DNA of 64,000 nt, taken from positions 21,733,015 through 21,797,014 of the forward strand of contig JAKCOZ010000012.1 of NCBI GenBank assembly GCA_022605955.1. The letters are read 5' to 3'. Source of the stretch: Rallus limicola. Taxonomy: Eukaryota > Chordata > Aves > Gruiformes > Rallidae. A program made the translations under genes and the position numbers. The notes beneath the pieces were generated by a model, which saw nothing but the letters and a program-made list of their open reading frames with translations, was not told the origin of the DNA and did not search any database. Positions 37,101-50,755 of the stretch are shown here, in pieces; within the stretch, counting starts at the first letter, position 1; every line of letters begins with the position of its first letter.

Positions 37101-40100
37101 AGTAGAAAGGATTTTAGTACAAAAACTAAACCTTGTTATTCTGCTGATTTCAATTTTTCACCTATTTCCCACAACCTCATTATCATCCACATAAATCTCC
37201 ATTTTTTAATGAAATGTAAAAGGTGTCAGCGTGCTCCTTCCCCAAGCAAAACATGATAGCTCAGTACATATTTAAACAGTTGCTGCATATATCGCTCCAG
37301 TTCACTACTAATCAAAGCTTACTATAAAGATTCTACAGGCAACTCAACTAATAACCCCCAGTTGCCACACTACATAGATTATAAAACAATGGGAAAAAAG
37401 GATCAATAATAACCAAGTTGTGCCACTGTAATAACACAATCATATTGAGCAATGAAGTAGTAACATTGGAAAGAAAAAAAAAGTAAGAAAGAACCCACTG
37501 AGCTCTTCTAATAGTCCACTTAATTTTATAGGCCCACAGCCAGAACTATTCCCAATAAACAAATAATGGGGTGATCTAGCAGGAATGCAGTTTCTATCTC
37601 CCAGACATCAGGTTTACTGATCCAACATACTGGCTGTAGCAGTCCTGCTGAAACACGCCTTCCCTTTTTGCAGGTTACAAGGTAGGAGAGTGGTGAAAAG
37701 ACAGACAAGTTTTGGGTGGGGGATGAACAGGCTTTTACACCTTTTCCCAGGTGTGCACTAAAAACATGACTACAATTTTCCTTTAAATAATCAGGAAAAT
37801 AAAAATTGGAAAATAAAATTTTATAGTCATGTTTGAATTTGTCACCTGTAGAAGAATTATCTTTAAGAACCAACACATGACTGACGGCACCATTCATACT
37901 TCAGTTGCTGTTGCAATTGGCTTCAAGGTAACCCCTGCAGACTCACAGTTCATAAAATGGAAGACCAACAACAGGAAGATAGTCCCTTAATCATTGCAGA
38001 TTTGAGCTTTGTCAGAGACACCCAAAATAATTTGAGTTGGGGGAACTCTTAAACATTCACCTGGTTCAACATCCCCGTTTAAAGCAGAAACAACATGAAC
38101 AGTAGATCAGAATGCTCAGAGCCTCGCACTGTCAAGAAACACTAAGTGGAAAATACCAGTCCTAAAGGAGACTCCTGTTCAGCTGTTACAGACATCATCC
38201 CCTTTTCACAAAGGCAGCTGACAATGAACTTCAGCACAGCAGCAAAAATATAAAATGAAGGACAAATTTACCAGGTTTCAACAAGCACATTTCCTTGACA
38301 GTTGTAAAGACAATATTGTCCTGCTCTTCTGCAAAACATCACCTTTAAACTATACAAGCTCATGTAAGCACACATTGAAGTTGTGGTCTTCCTGGGCAAG
38401 ATAACAGGGGTGAGGGGAGAAGGAAAAGAAAATAAAATCAGTCCTTTCCCTAGACCAGAAAAAGACTTATTTGCTCACAGGTCAGATAAAAGCTTCACAT
38501 TAAAACATTTTATCTGTCTTACAGTTTTAGTGCTCAAAAGAGGAACTACAAGATTAAATTCAACTTTCTATTAAACTCTAGAGATAGCCACACACCATGC
38601 AACTCAAGACTTTAGGGTCTGGACATCAGTCATAGATATTGAATATACGAGGGAAGCATTTCAGATGCATTAACACTAACAGGGCTTACATGTGTATCAG
38701 GGGAAAAATAGCTGCTAAGTTATGATGTTACTCAGTCATGATCCAGAAGTACAGAGGGAAACTGACTACAGTTCCAGAGAATTCTGAGAGATTCTCCGAA
38801 GTTCACTCACTTCAGTTTCCTCCAAGAATCTACTGAGAAGAAAAAAAAACAAAACAGTCAAACCACAAACTAACCAAACTCAAAGATTTTTGCAGTTTAC
38901 CAGTTTGAAGAATAAAGTGCAGGGGCAAATTTAGCAGATCCAGAATAACTGTTTTACTTTTTTAATTGAAAAACAAAGAAAAAAGATCACAGCTAACTCT
39001 TTCCACAAAAATCAACAGGTTAGTTTTGTCCAGTCTTTTGCATTTAAGAATGTCACAGCATTATTTTAGAACATGCAGAACGTCTTAAGGTTTTTTTGGT
39101 CACTATGACTAATAACCACAGGATCTCACGCTCCTGCATCTCCTCGATGTGCAGTGAGAAAGGGGATGATACAATTTGTCCATCTGCATAGTAACAACGA
39201 GATGTGGGACCAGGGAACTAAAATAAATAGGTCGTTTTCATTTTCTCCTTTACCTGAGGCACTTACTGCATACTGGCCTCCTCCTTACATCCATAATATA
39301 CTTCAGTATATTTTTGTCTATGCCACCTGTATCTTTCACTTTTACACAGCTAGTGAGTGTACAGATAACGACTCTGAAGTAATTTAAGCAAGCAAGCATT
39401 AGCCCAAGGGAAAAAATTCCTGTTCACAAATCCTGAAGAAATTATTCTCTCCTCAGCAAAGTTTATATTAGAGGAGATAAGTATTTTCGCTGGGAGAGAA
39501 TGTTGCAAATTAGAACAGAAATCCCATTTGACTTAATATCGTAATTCCTGTGTTTCACATGAGGCTCAGAATTTAGTGGGCAGAGAAGGCAGGGAGAGAA
39601 GGCAGGAATACAACAGCTAGCGGATTAGATATTGTCACTTATGATCCATCATCATGCTTTCTCAGATTATGAAAATGAAATTTTCCCAGCAGTACATTTT
39701 ATGCTTGACAGATTACAGATTGGTTTACACATTCAAAATTGAAGCACTTGGATTTTACAAAAGTTCAAGTCTTCTGAGACCAGCATTCATTACATGGCTT
39801 GACACGAGTCAAGAGAAACATGTGAGAAGACAATGCCAGGCACACTTTTAGGCAACGAAATGGGTGAAGTCACAAACTCCTTAATGATCACTTCAGCAAG
39901 CCAGAATTTAACACTTTTTCCTTGACTATACAGCTGGTTCAGAAAGGTCATTAGACTATTATATTCACTGTTATGTAGAGCAGCACTATACACATGCAAA
40001 GTTTCTATAGCAACACTTTCTTAATTCACTCTAAGCAAAACACCAATTAGCTTTTTATTATAGCCAATTAAAAAAATCTGCACACTAATTGACAACCTCT

Positions 40101-41707
40101 CTACTCAGAATTTAAGCTTATGCAAAAGAAAATTGCAGTGAAATTTTCTGTGGTAATAGCTTACTTCCTATTTTTCCTTCTTAACAGAACAGTAAATTGT
40201 TCTTGATAGGGGCTGAACACTTATTTTCAATCTAAAACGTTTAGACACTCAGAAGTAACCTATTCTGGTATGCCTTAAATCTTAGTAGAGCCTGAAGATT
40301 ACAGGTTTCAGAAAGGCAACAGAAATGTAATCAACTGACTTATTTCTGCATTGCAGGAAATTGGGCACAGGCCTATGCACCTGGAGATCATGCAAGAAGC
40401 AGCCAGCACAATATTTCTCTGAGCATTTAAGCACGTTGAGCCAAGGGAGAAAGATGGCAAAAAACAATACTAAAAGTCAAATTCAGTAGGGTAGTGAACA
40501 CATTTTCATTTCCTTCTTAATACTTATTGATGGTTTTCTCACATGTCTTCTGCACAGCTGGTGATGACAGCTGCTTTGCATGCCACTTCAAGTAGCAAAT
40601 ATCAAGATATATTAGTCAGAAAGTAGTCAGCAAGCATAATATAAAAAGAAACACATCATGATGCAGAGTATCAGAAGAAGTAATCGACAACAACAGTGAA
40701 GCCATCCTCTTAGTAAGATGTTCTGATGGAAGCTGAATAAAAAAGGTCATTCTCCCTATGGTTCTTACACATGAGATGTTGGGTTTCACCTTACTAATAA
40801 ATGCATACAGAACAAAGTAGCAGATGGCTCCTCTGACAAGCTTGGCATGTCCCAATCAAGAATTAATGGTACTTGAGGTTATCAGTAGGTCTGCTAGTTG
40901 TCATGGACAATACACAGCAGCTACTTCTGTTCTTACCATCTTACACTTTAAATCACACTGTCCTATATTGCAGTATTAGTATAGAAACTTAAAGCATCTG
41001 AGAAGTTATGTGGGGGGGCACAACAGAAGTAACCAGTTTCCCTTGAAAGGTTGATGAAAAGGAAGAGGGCTTAGAGTGGTCCTTCAACCTTACCACTGCA
41101 GAGGAGAGAGCCATGTACTCCCATATGTGGAGGGGACCACTACGTATAACCTTTGAGATCCAGGAGTTGCTGCAGCATGAGAAGACCCAACAGTTGCAAA
41201 GTCAATAGTTTCTAGAGGACACTGGTGGGCTATGTAGTAAGCAAGGACACCAGAGGTGAGGGATTTGGATTAAGCAACAGAGCTACAGGCTTTTATTCTT
41301 GGTTCTTTGGAGAGGTAAACTCCCAAACACAGCTCCCTGAATCACCAGAAAATGGTAGTGCATTCCATCTCAAAGCCTTCCAAGAGCAAAGTTCCCCTCC
41401 CAGATGCACAGCTCTATCTCTTGCAGAGAGACTGTACTAGTCCAAGTCACACTATAAGGTTACATACAAAATAAGTACTAATTGAAACTGATGTCATCAT
41501 TTCTAGTTCAAAAACTGAATATTTCTCCTCTAGAAAACTCCGGTGGGCAACACCTCACCAAAATATGCACAGTCCACAGACCTCTCCAGTGTTCCCCGCT
41601 CTACCCCTGAAGGCAGGAGAGCAACACATGTCCCAGCACATGCTGGTCACAGTAATGCTCTGGTGAACGCTTGAGAATACCAAGAACAAACAATTTAGCT
41701 TTTTTCT

Positions 41708-41723
41708 CCCCCCCCGCCCCCCC
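41708..41723 (+). repeat. C-rich homopolymer interrupted by one G
   Basis: Fifteen C with a single G at 41,716, after TTTTTCT. Length may vary. Confidence 0.9.
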
Positions 41724-44700
41724 AAGCCATTTACTATTTTGGCAAGTGGATCTAACCTCGTGAGTTAAGCATGACACACACACAGTATGCATCTGAGGAG
41801 GAGGTTTAAGGCAAAGCTTAAAGGCAGCTGGTAAACAGCAGAGCTACTTACTGTCAGAAGCCAGGATAACCTGAACTGGCAACAGTCATTTCTCTCTTAC
41901 ATCATCATTAGGAATCTCTTTCTTGCTTTCATCTCTGATTTGTTCTTTGCCCAGTCAGACCGCCCTGAACAGCCATGTCCATGTGGTTAGGCAGGTGGTG
42001 GGTAAGGTGAAAACTCTTGCAGGAATAAGACAACAGATAGGGTTTCTGACAGTCTCACCTCTGTCAAGAAAATACCTTCAATGGCCTAAAATATGAACCC
42101 AAAACCAGTTGTGCAGCCATCCCAGCCTTTCTAAAAGCATTTCCCAACTAACCCGACCAGGAAGACATACACTTCTGCTCTATATTTCCTGCTATTATGA
42201 TTAGTGTTCAAAGTATCTGCATTTAAGTAAGAATTTTCATGTTTGGCCGCAGCTAACAAAAACAGAGTTACGTTCTACTTTAAGACTCCAGAAGTGAGAT
42301 TTTCTTCTTTGATTGACTTTTACTGTTTTGCAGGAGGGCTTACAGCAATTAAATGGTCTTTGTCTAAGTATAAAAGCTCAAAAGATTCTGTTATTTCCAA
42401 GAAGTAATGGGATAGCTTTGTTGCATATCTAAATTACCCACCCGCTGTTATGACCTACCAAGAGAACTAAAGCAGATTAGAACAATAGCCTAGGCATCAT
42501 TGTGAGCATGGATTTTCAACCATTTTGAAACATCCTTTTTGACTACTTTCATTTGCTTCTCTGATTTTGAAACACATAAAACACAGAAACATGATTACAG
42601 TAAATTTCTCCCACTCTCTCAATGAAAAGTACTTCAGAAAAAGCCTTCTATCCAAATATGTCTTTCCAATTTCTACAGAATCCTGTGCAGGCAATAATAT
42701 GCACCTGTACCTCAGGATGCTGAAAAGAATTGAAAGAAATCCATAATTTTCCAACAACATTGTTTATCCTCTGATAAGAGTTGGTGTTTTCAAATCCAAA
42801 GTTTGAACACAGAAACCAAAAACAAACTGACTGCAGAAAAGATGATTTTCTGTCGTGTCTTGAAGAACTTCATGAACTGCACTTCAATAATTTAAAGTTA
42901 CTACCCCCAAAACATAAGAAAACTCAGTTTTTGTTACAAGGTTTGAAGCAATTAAAGGGTTGTCCAAATAATGTTATTTCAAACAGTGGTTTAAATCTTG
43001 GTACTGTATTGGAGATGTACTGCCAAGATTTCTGAATTGCAATCTGATCACATGTAAATAATGAAAGGTTCCCCTTCCTTTACACTGTCACTACTTAATT
43101 TACGAGAAGGCTCAAGTGTTGGGGTAGGTTCAGTATTTCTTATGAAACTTCAACCTTGGATTCGCAATTGCCACATCTGTAAGCTCTGAAATGAGAAACC
43201 CTGAGCAAATACAACAGGGGAATGTTATGATAACTATTAACTTCTTGGACCACAGCATGACAGAGAAATTATTGCATCTTAAATTTTCATAAGGTCTCCT
43301 AAAACTCATGCTTTTTTTATCAGGCAAAATAAATACAACAAATCTCCAGTCTTGCAACGGAAAATTACCAGTTCATACCTACAAGTCATGATACATATTT
43401 TCTTATTTCATCAGTTTGAAGTTAAGACAAAAGACAAAGTTCTGATAGACTAAGTGTGGAAAAGAAGCAAGCTTCTCTCCAAGGATCCTTCCATTTCACA
43501 GCCAGGAAAATCGGATCAATTAAAAAAAAGAATTGAACATTGCTGAAGCCACAATTAAAATTTGGAGGAGGAATAATGCTATTAAAACAACCCAGTCTAT
43601 CTCCCCCTTCCAAATTCTTGCATCTAAAACTTCCAGAAAACATCTGGTCATAGTACCTCTATGTACTTGTATTACAGGTAGAGCAGCATATATTGGTATT
43701 ATATGTATGAGAAAAATCAAAGATTACAATTCAAATCTCAGCATCACATGTCACTTGATGGATGCACTGCTCTAACTAGTGCCAGGCTGCAGCTGGGGAT
43801 CAACTTGAAAGTTCAGAACTAGCGCCCGATTGATCCACTCTCATCTTTGGTTCTCAACAAAGGACTGGAAGAGGGAAGAACCAGTACTAGTCACTACAGC
43901 GAGAGAAACACCAAACCTATGTTGGCAGTATGCTTTGTCTTTGAGATAAGAACTCCAAGAGTCTGCCTTTAAACATTCAGGGAAAAATACATGTACATTT
44001 AGCACTTAAATTAAAGGACAAAGCTGGCCGCTTGGACAAGGAAACTGGGTTTAGTTACAAAGTCTCCTAATAACAAGCAGCAGAACACTTACGTTTTTTG
44101 GGTGGCAGAAGCTGTTCTCTACCTTCCCTGCTCCTAATGGGATTGCCTGGGGGGCTCTTTTCTACCCATTTCAAAAGGTCAGCCATCACCTCTAAGTACT
44201 TCTTGTCTATGTTAAAGCCACAGTCTAGCCTTTGAGACTGAGATAAAAGAAATATTTGCTGGTTTAGAGCACCTCAAACTGAGAGTAAGACCCACTGCAG
44301 TATTTCAAAGCAGCAAGAGCAGCAGCAAGACTGAGATGTGTAACACAAGATCACCAAGGTAGTGTAATACTCTGAAGGAGAACAAAATAACTTGGCAACC
44401 GTATACCCAGTGACACATTTCCCTTCCAGCCTGGTCCAAAATGCACTGAAGTTTGCACAATTTCTGCCATTTTTAACAAGTTTTGAAATAGGTCTTTTAT
44501 GCCTTCTGATATTCTATCAAGATAGTACTATCAGTTTATCAGGTTTAGTAGGTACACACACCATAATTTATCTTTAAGGTTATCTCCTTTAAGGAGAAGG
44601 AAGGTTCATACACTCAGCATATTCAGACACAATAAATAAGGCAAATGAGAGGAAAGGCAGATTTCTCAGCAACAGAACAAAAGACAACAGGCTCATGTTC

Positions 44701-47700
44701 AAAGTGGGTTGCATTTTCCTCCCTTAGCAAACAAAACATGTCAGATAATATATATTATGGTTTTACTTGTATTGTCATCAAGATTCATTCCAGTTGTGAA
44801 AAGAAGGTATGTCTTTCTCTCGCTAAATAGATTAAATCATAAAAAATAGCAAAAAGTCTATTTCCAGACTTTACAACTATTTTCATCTAATAATTTGTTG
44901 TATTTCGCAACTGCAAAGTTATAAACCTCACCAAAATAGGCTTTATTATAGCACAACTATAGATAATCATCTGTCGGCATTTTTATTAAATTCCTTATAT
45001 CAACAGAGTTCATAAATTGGCAATAAAAAAGTACATAATTCCAACAGAAATGTTCCATCCTGGGTGCCCAGGTTGTTTTTAAATAAGGAGAATGCAAAAG
45101 CTAGACCACAGCTCTCATCTTGAAGCAGCAAGCAGCCAGCTAGATTAAAAAAATTCAAACAATTCTTGGCTCTTTGGGAAAGGCTGAGCTGCAGTTTCAC
45201 ACACACTGATCACTACAAAGTCTTCAGTCTTGATCCTTTCGTTTTGACCCCATCAGGACACACAGAACTCAGGGGCTCTATGGGCAAAGACAACTTTGTG
45301 CACTTGGCAAGTTTAAAACACCCCCTCTGCATCCAGGGAATCACAGAGGGTTCATGAGCCCATGAGGAGGTGATTCAGCCTCAGTGCTGACAGAGAGCAG
45401 AGACAGTTTTCAATACATTTTTATATAGCAAAACATTTTATGGTGGAGAGACAGACCAAGTAGTAATTGATGAGCTCGTTCAGGCATGTTACACATACTA
45501 CAGTAACTCAGAGCTGTGCCCTAATGAAACAAGACTGTACTCAAGCTAGCTTATCCTGAATGGTGAGATATTTCTGCCCACACCTACATATGCTTCCTCA
45601 TCTAATCCTTCAGAAGCCACCGCATTTAAGTCATCCCATGTTTTCACCAAGGGGATGGGCAGGAAGAGCTGCCTCCTCCTCTCCCTATTCACCACAACTA
45701 GCAAAGCACCCCACCAGGGAGGCAGCCCCGAGGTCACACTCCTCTTTCTCACTATGTAGGATCAGTAGCCCCTGATTCAAAAGGAGAGAAGGTTTGTCAT
45801 TTCCCACCTGCTTCCACCTGCAATTCTGTGGTTAGCACATGCCATGGATGTCGAGCATACATCTCGGATCTACCCTTCCTCCTGTCCAGACAAGCACTCT
45901 GGACTGCTCAGCTTCAGTCCACTGACATCTTTGGGGTTTCATCTTCATTGGATAAACCTGGCAAGGGGGTATCCACCTGGTAAGCTGCAACACTAGCAAC
46001 CTACTGTCTGTCCAAGATTAGAGGAAAATAGGAGCTGATTCATTTTGAACAGTTCAGAACATACTATTTTGCCAACTTACTATCGGTCATGATATTTATT
46101 AGACGAGATACAAATAATGCATAAAACATTTTACTCAAAATATCCAAACCAGCCAGCAATTCTCCTACTTCCTCCACAAATTTAAATGAGTTTTCTACTC
46201 AGTGGTTTTTCATTATTTATTGCTAAAGAACCAATAGAAGGAAAAGTCATGACTACCTAGGCCCTTACAAGGAAAAGAAAAAACACAACAAAGAGTAGCC
46301 AGTAGATGATGCAGCCAGCCAAGTTCATATTCATGCTATAAGCCAAATTTTATGCTATTGTTGCTGTTGCATTGTTTTGGTAGTCCAATTAACTTTTGAT
46401 CTTGTCAAATACAAACCCAGATAGCCAATAACCTTTTTGTACTTTGCACAATGAGTACTTACACACAATACTGATATTAACACAATTCCACAGATTTCCA
46501 TTAACCTACACTACCAATTACTCTAAGGCAAAGGATAAAATACCCACTTTACAACCACTACTATGAATTCCCAGAGTCCAGGAGACAAGTACTGCACATG
46601 GTGTCAAGCAGCAGTAACTAATTCAGAAATCTCATTTGCTAGGTTTCTAATTAAACCCACTGCACTACTGTAATGTGTGTTTGCAATAAAGATCATATTT
46701 ATTTAAGAGCATACACTGCTAGAAATCAATGTTCCAAGAGGTGGAACAGAGGTGACATCAGAATTGCAAAGTCCTGCTTAGTTCAGCATCCAAAAGAAAA
46801 TTTCCATCCTAAACCATTCCACAATAGACACTTGTAAGTGAGAGAAAAGATGAAACAGGACAGAACACACAACTCTGCTAATATACAAACCCAACATTTT
46901 TGTTCATGCAGGGAGAAAAAAATAAAAGTCTAAGACCTGTTCCATGGGGGGTTTTAATAAAAAATTTAATAAAATGTAGATACACCATCTTGCCCCACTG
47001 AAAGGCCATGGAAAGGTGACTTTCTCCAACCACAGAGCTTGAGGCTCCACTGGTTCTGGGGCAGGTCAGAAATAATTCGGTGGAAATAAACACCACTAGT
47101 GCAAGTGGAGGACAGGTCAGACACAACCACTAGCAGCACTGTGATCTAAGACTCTGGTCTGAAAAGATCAGGAAAGCTCTGATTGCCTATTATGCATTAT
47201 TAAGAATCAGATCAATACAGAAATCTCCAGAGGCCACTAACTTGCACCGCACGTGTGATTTACCCTTCTGCAGACACATCGAGCGAGCAACATGGGCTGG
47301 CTGGCTGCCGTCCCACAGCCAGATCTCTGCTGCACAATACAGCCTATGCCATGACTGAAGATCTTTCCCTCTGGTAGAGCATGTGACATCCCTCTTCCTC
47401 TCTCCTGTTGGATTTTTTTGGGGGTTGGGGGGAACGTTGAAATTTCAAGCTTTAGCTTTTTCTAATGGGATCCCAACCTTTCTCTTTTTTTATCCAGGTC
47501 CCTGTTTTCAGAAGACTCCTATTAGGACTGGACTCCCACCCACTGACAACTCCACCCAGCAGGAATGGCTCTGCTGCTGACACATCTGCACACAGCTGTC
47601 CCACCTTTCAGCCAGCATGTGCCTCTGCCTCATCCCAAAGCTTCTCCATAGCTAGCTAATGTATGGGAACGGAGCCGTGCACAACCGTATGGAAGATTGT

Positions 47701-50680
47701 CCCAGAAAAGAGACTAATTTTGGCTAAAGTGCCCAATAAAGACTTTAAAATAGATAAGCATCTGTGACTCCTGAGGCACAGCTACCTCCGTTAACTTGGG
47801 TTCCTCCAGCTATACCTGCTGCTGTTACATTTCATTTTAAGCAGTCTGGGGCAAAGGTTGGGTTGGGAGATGGGGTTGTTTGCATGCAGCAACCAAATGC
47901 AAGAGGTGCCAGATTCCAGCTGGAGACTCAAAATGTTGATTTAAACACCAAGAGCAACCAGCTACTTCTACATGTTTTTCAGCTGAGGGCTTGATTTTAA
48001 GGATCAGAGAACAGGAAGTGTTCCTATTTGAAAGATCAAAAGTAAATAGTAGGCACTCCAGATGCTCAATAATTTTCTTTACAAGATAGGAATACTGCTT
48101 AAAATTCCCCTCTCCACCCAAAAGTATTCTTTTTCTTGAAAATATGAAAATTCATTTTTGAACAGTAACAAACATCACAAATCCATGTTGCAGCATCACC
48201 CTGTGAGCCCACTACATTGCTAGCAGAGCTGGGTAGATTTGTGTTATTTACAATAAGCATAGTTAATAACTTACAATAACCATGTTTAGCATCAAGCTCA
48301 GAATGAACTGCTGCCAAACTGATAAATGTGGCAATGAAAATTGATACCTCGGAAATTTGTTTCAAAGTTCAAACACAGAAAAAACCTTGCCAGCAGACAC
48401 ACAAAAATCAGAACACTTCAGAACAGGAGTATTCAGCATATGACTGAATAAATTATCATCTTATACTAAGAGGAAAAACTGTCTCCAGCTTCGGTGGCTG
48501 GCTGTTTATTTCCAACACAGATACAACTTTACTTGTGGAAAAGGAGGATACCTGATTCTTTACATCTTTTGAAGGGCAAATGTAACTACATAGAGAGACA
48601 ATAAAACATTGCTCATGTAAAACAGGTCTTCAGACCTTAAAACATTTTCAATGCAACACCAATACAACTACCATATGATTCTGCTTCTGCCCATAGTGAA
48701 TCTATTAATCCATACATTAACCTACTACAGAAAGGAGTTTGTTAGGAGCTCCCCCTTCATCCTCTTCAGTTATTCACTGAAGAATGAGCATTAAACACTT
48801 AAGCTCATAACTGTACCAGAAAAATAATAAAAATGACAAACCAATGAGGGTTCTGAGCACTGCACACTGAGACAACTGGCAAGAAGACAGAATGGAAGAG
48901 AGAGGAAAAAACCAAGAGTTGCTTTCTCACAGATTACATGGCTAGCAGTCACACCAGATACTACTACCAGATACATTGCATCGACAAGCTTATCACTGCA
49001 TGATGCCTGGTTCCACACACCCATAACTGATGGATTTTAATTTTCTGGCTTAAAATGCTGAATTTCTCAATCCAAGAGCAGATGTTTCTAGATATCCCTG
49101 ACATGTGATTTACTTAACTCAATGATAACAAATACAAAATCTTAACAGGCTTACTTTTATGGAAATGGAGCTCACAGCACAACAAAAGCAGAATGGGACA
49201 AGAAGGGCTGGGGAGAAGCAGCAGATAAAACACAGAGAGGCCACAAAAGAGAGCAGAAGTGGACAGAGAGCACCAGTGAGATTCATGGTCTACAACATTC
49301 TTAAAAAATTTACTGCAGGCCCTAACATACTCCAAACCATAAACTTCATTTGCTCATCTGGAAGCAACATCACCTGAACTAATAAGCTGTGCATCCCTCT
49401 TCCGCATCTAACAATGACGTGATGAACTACCAGTGGTCTTGCTCTTTCAAAGACAGCAAGCAGGGTCTGCTTACAGATGTGTAGCTGCCAGGCACACTGC
49501 TAGATGCTGGTCAGGTCTGTGGGTGCTATTATGATTCCACATTGTGTAACTGGTTAGTTACTCAGTCTGCCTATAAAATTGAACAAGAAAAATGCATTAA
49601 TTATTATTTAATCCATGCATCATTCTGTGTCTTAAACTGACATCACTAGGGGTAAAAATGGAAGCTGCCACTACTTTGTTCTGTATTTATCTTGTCAATA
49701 GTCTTGTGAGAAAAAAAGAGACAGAAAATCTGATCCAACATGAAAGCAGTTGAACAAAAGCTTGAAGAGAGCATACTGAACAAGAAGAAAAAAGTGTACC
49801 ATCATGCATCTCTTACACATACTCTACAGAAAGCTGAATTGATACCAAAGATGAAGTGTTTCTGACTTCAGTAGCTGATAACAAACATCAAATGAAAATA
49901 TTTGATTTGAAAGTCTTGGGATTTTTAAGTACTGAGCAAGAAAAAGAGTATGGGTGAGGACATGAAGAAGGAGAAGCGTGAAGGACAACAGGAAACTAAA
50001 ACAACTTGAAAGCCACTACAGGAGAGATGACAACTGCCAAGCACAGCAACCAGTCCCAAAGAAAAAGTCTTCAACTGAAAGCACTCACGTGCTACAGTAA
50101 GAGGGACTCTGCACAGGAAAGTTATGTGCAATACAACAAACTGAAACAGCATCACCAGCATGTGCTTGTGTATTAACATCCAGTAACACAGCAGCATCTT
50201 GAAACTCTAGATTGATACGTGACACTGCCAAAGTTATCACAGCTAGTAGTGCAATTTGTCTGCTTTCTGAAGTTCAAAACTGCTGATGTAGCTTAACTAA
50301 TTTCTGTCACTTAAATATTACTGAATTTCTCCATAAAATATTTATATTAGGCTCCTAACACAGGTTTCTGCTCACGGTCCTATTAAGCTCTCACGAGGAG
50401 CTGAGTCAACACATCTCATGATCAACCTTTTAAACTCACTGTTTCTTTCAGGTTGAAGAAAAAAAGGAAGAAAACTGGAAGACATGGTTGCACTTTGCAG
50501 TTCTCATTAATGAAAACATAACTGCAATTAAAGAATAACAAAGGAAGTAACTTGTGTGCATCAAAAAGTTCTTTTAAAAATGCTTTTCATCATCTCAACT
50601 AAGTTCCAGCATTTGCAAAGTGTTACTCCAGCATGCTCTTAGCCCATCCATCTCCTACTCTTCTACACATTATCCAACTT

Positions 50681-50755
50681 CCTTGCCAAATGAAGGGGGG
50701 TTGGATCTGATTATCTTTAAGGTCCCTTCCAACCCTAACCATTCTATGATTCTAC
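50681..50755 (+). mobile_element. CR1 LINE 3' tail fragment
   Basis: This is the extreme 3' end of a CR1 copy in plus orientation: CCTTGCCAAATGAAGGGGGG (family CCTGCCCATGGCAGGGGGG), TTGGATCTGATTATCTTTAAGG, TCCCTTCCAACCCTAACC and ATTCTATGATTCTAC. Only about 75 bases survive. It lies in the same orientation as the copy at 10.04 kb and diverges from it, so the two are independent insertions. Confidence 0.88.

Larger units (their letters stand above)
33007..50680. other. Long non-coding stretch, no gene recognised
   Basis: The longest frame is 123 codons (minus, 37,526-37,897), without recognisable domains. Contents: a 40-bp tandem duplication (34,031-34,110), a C tract (41,708-41,723), and an AT-rich, homeodomain-motif-bearing block at 36,340-36,570 that could be a conserved non-coding element. 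A T-rich run occurs at 33,470-33,485 and a G-run-rich spot at 47,412-47,432. No other features are supported. Confidence 0.6.

Noticed and set aside
37526..37897. 123-codon minus-strand open frame with true ATG
   Set aside because: No recognisable domain or exon boundaries; within the range expected by chance.
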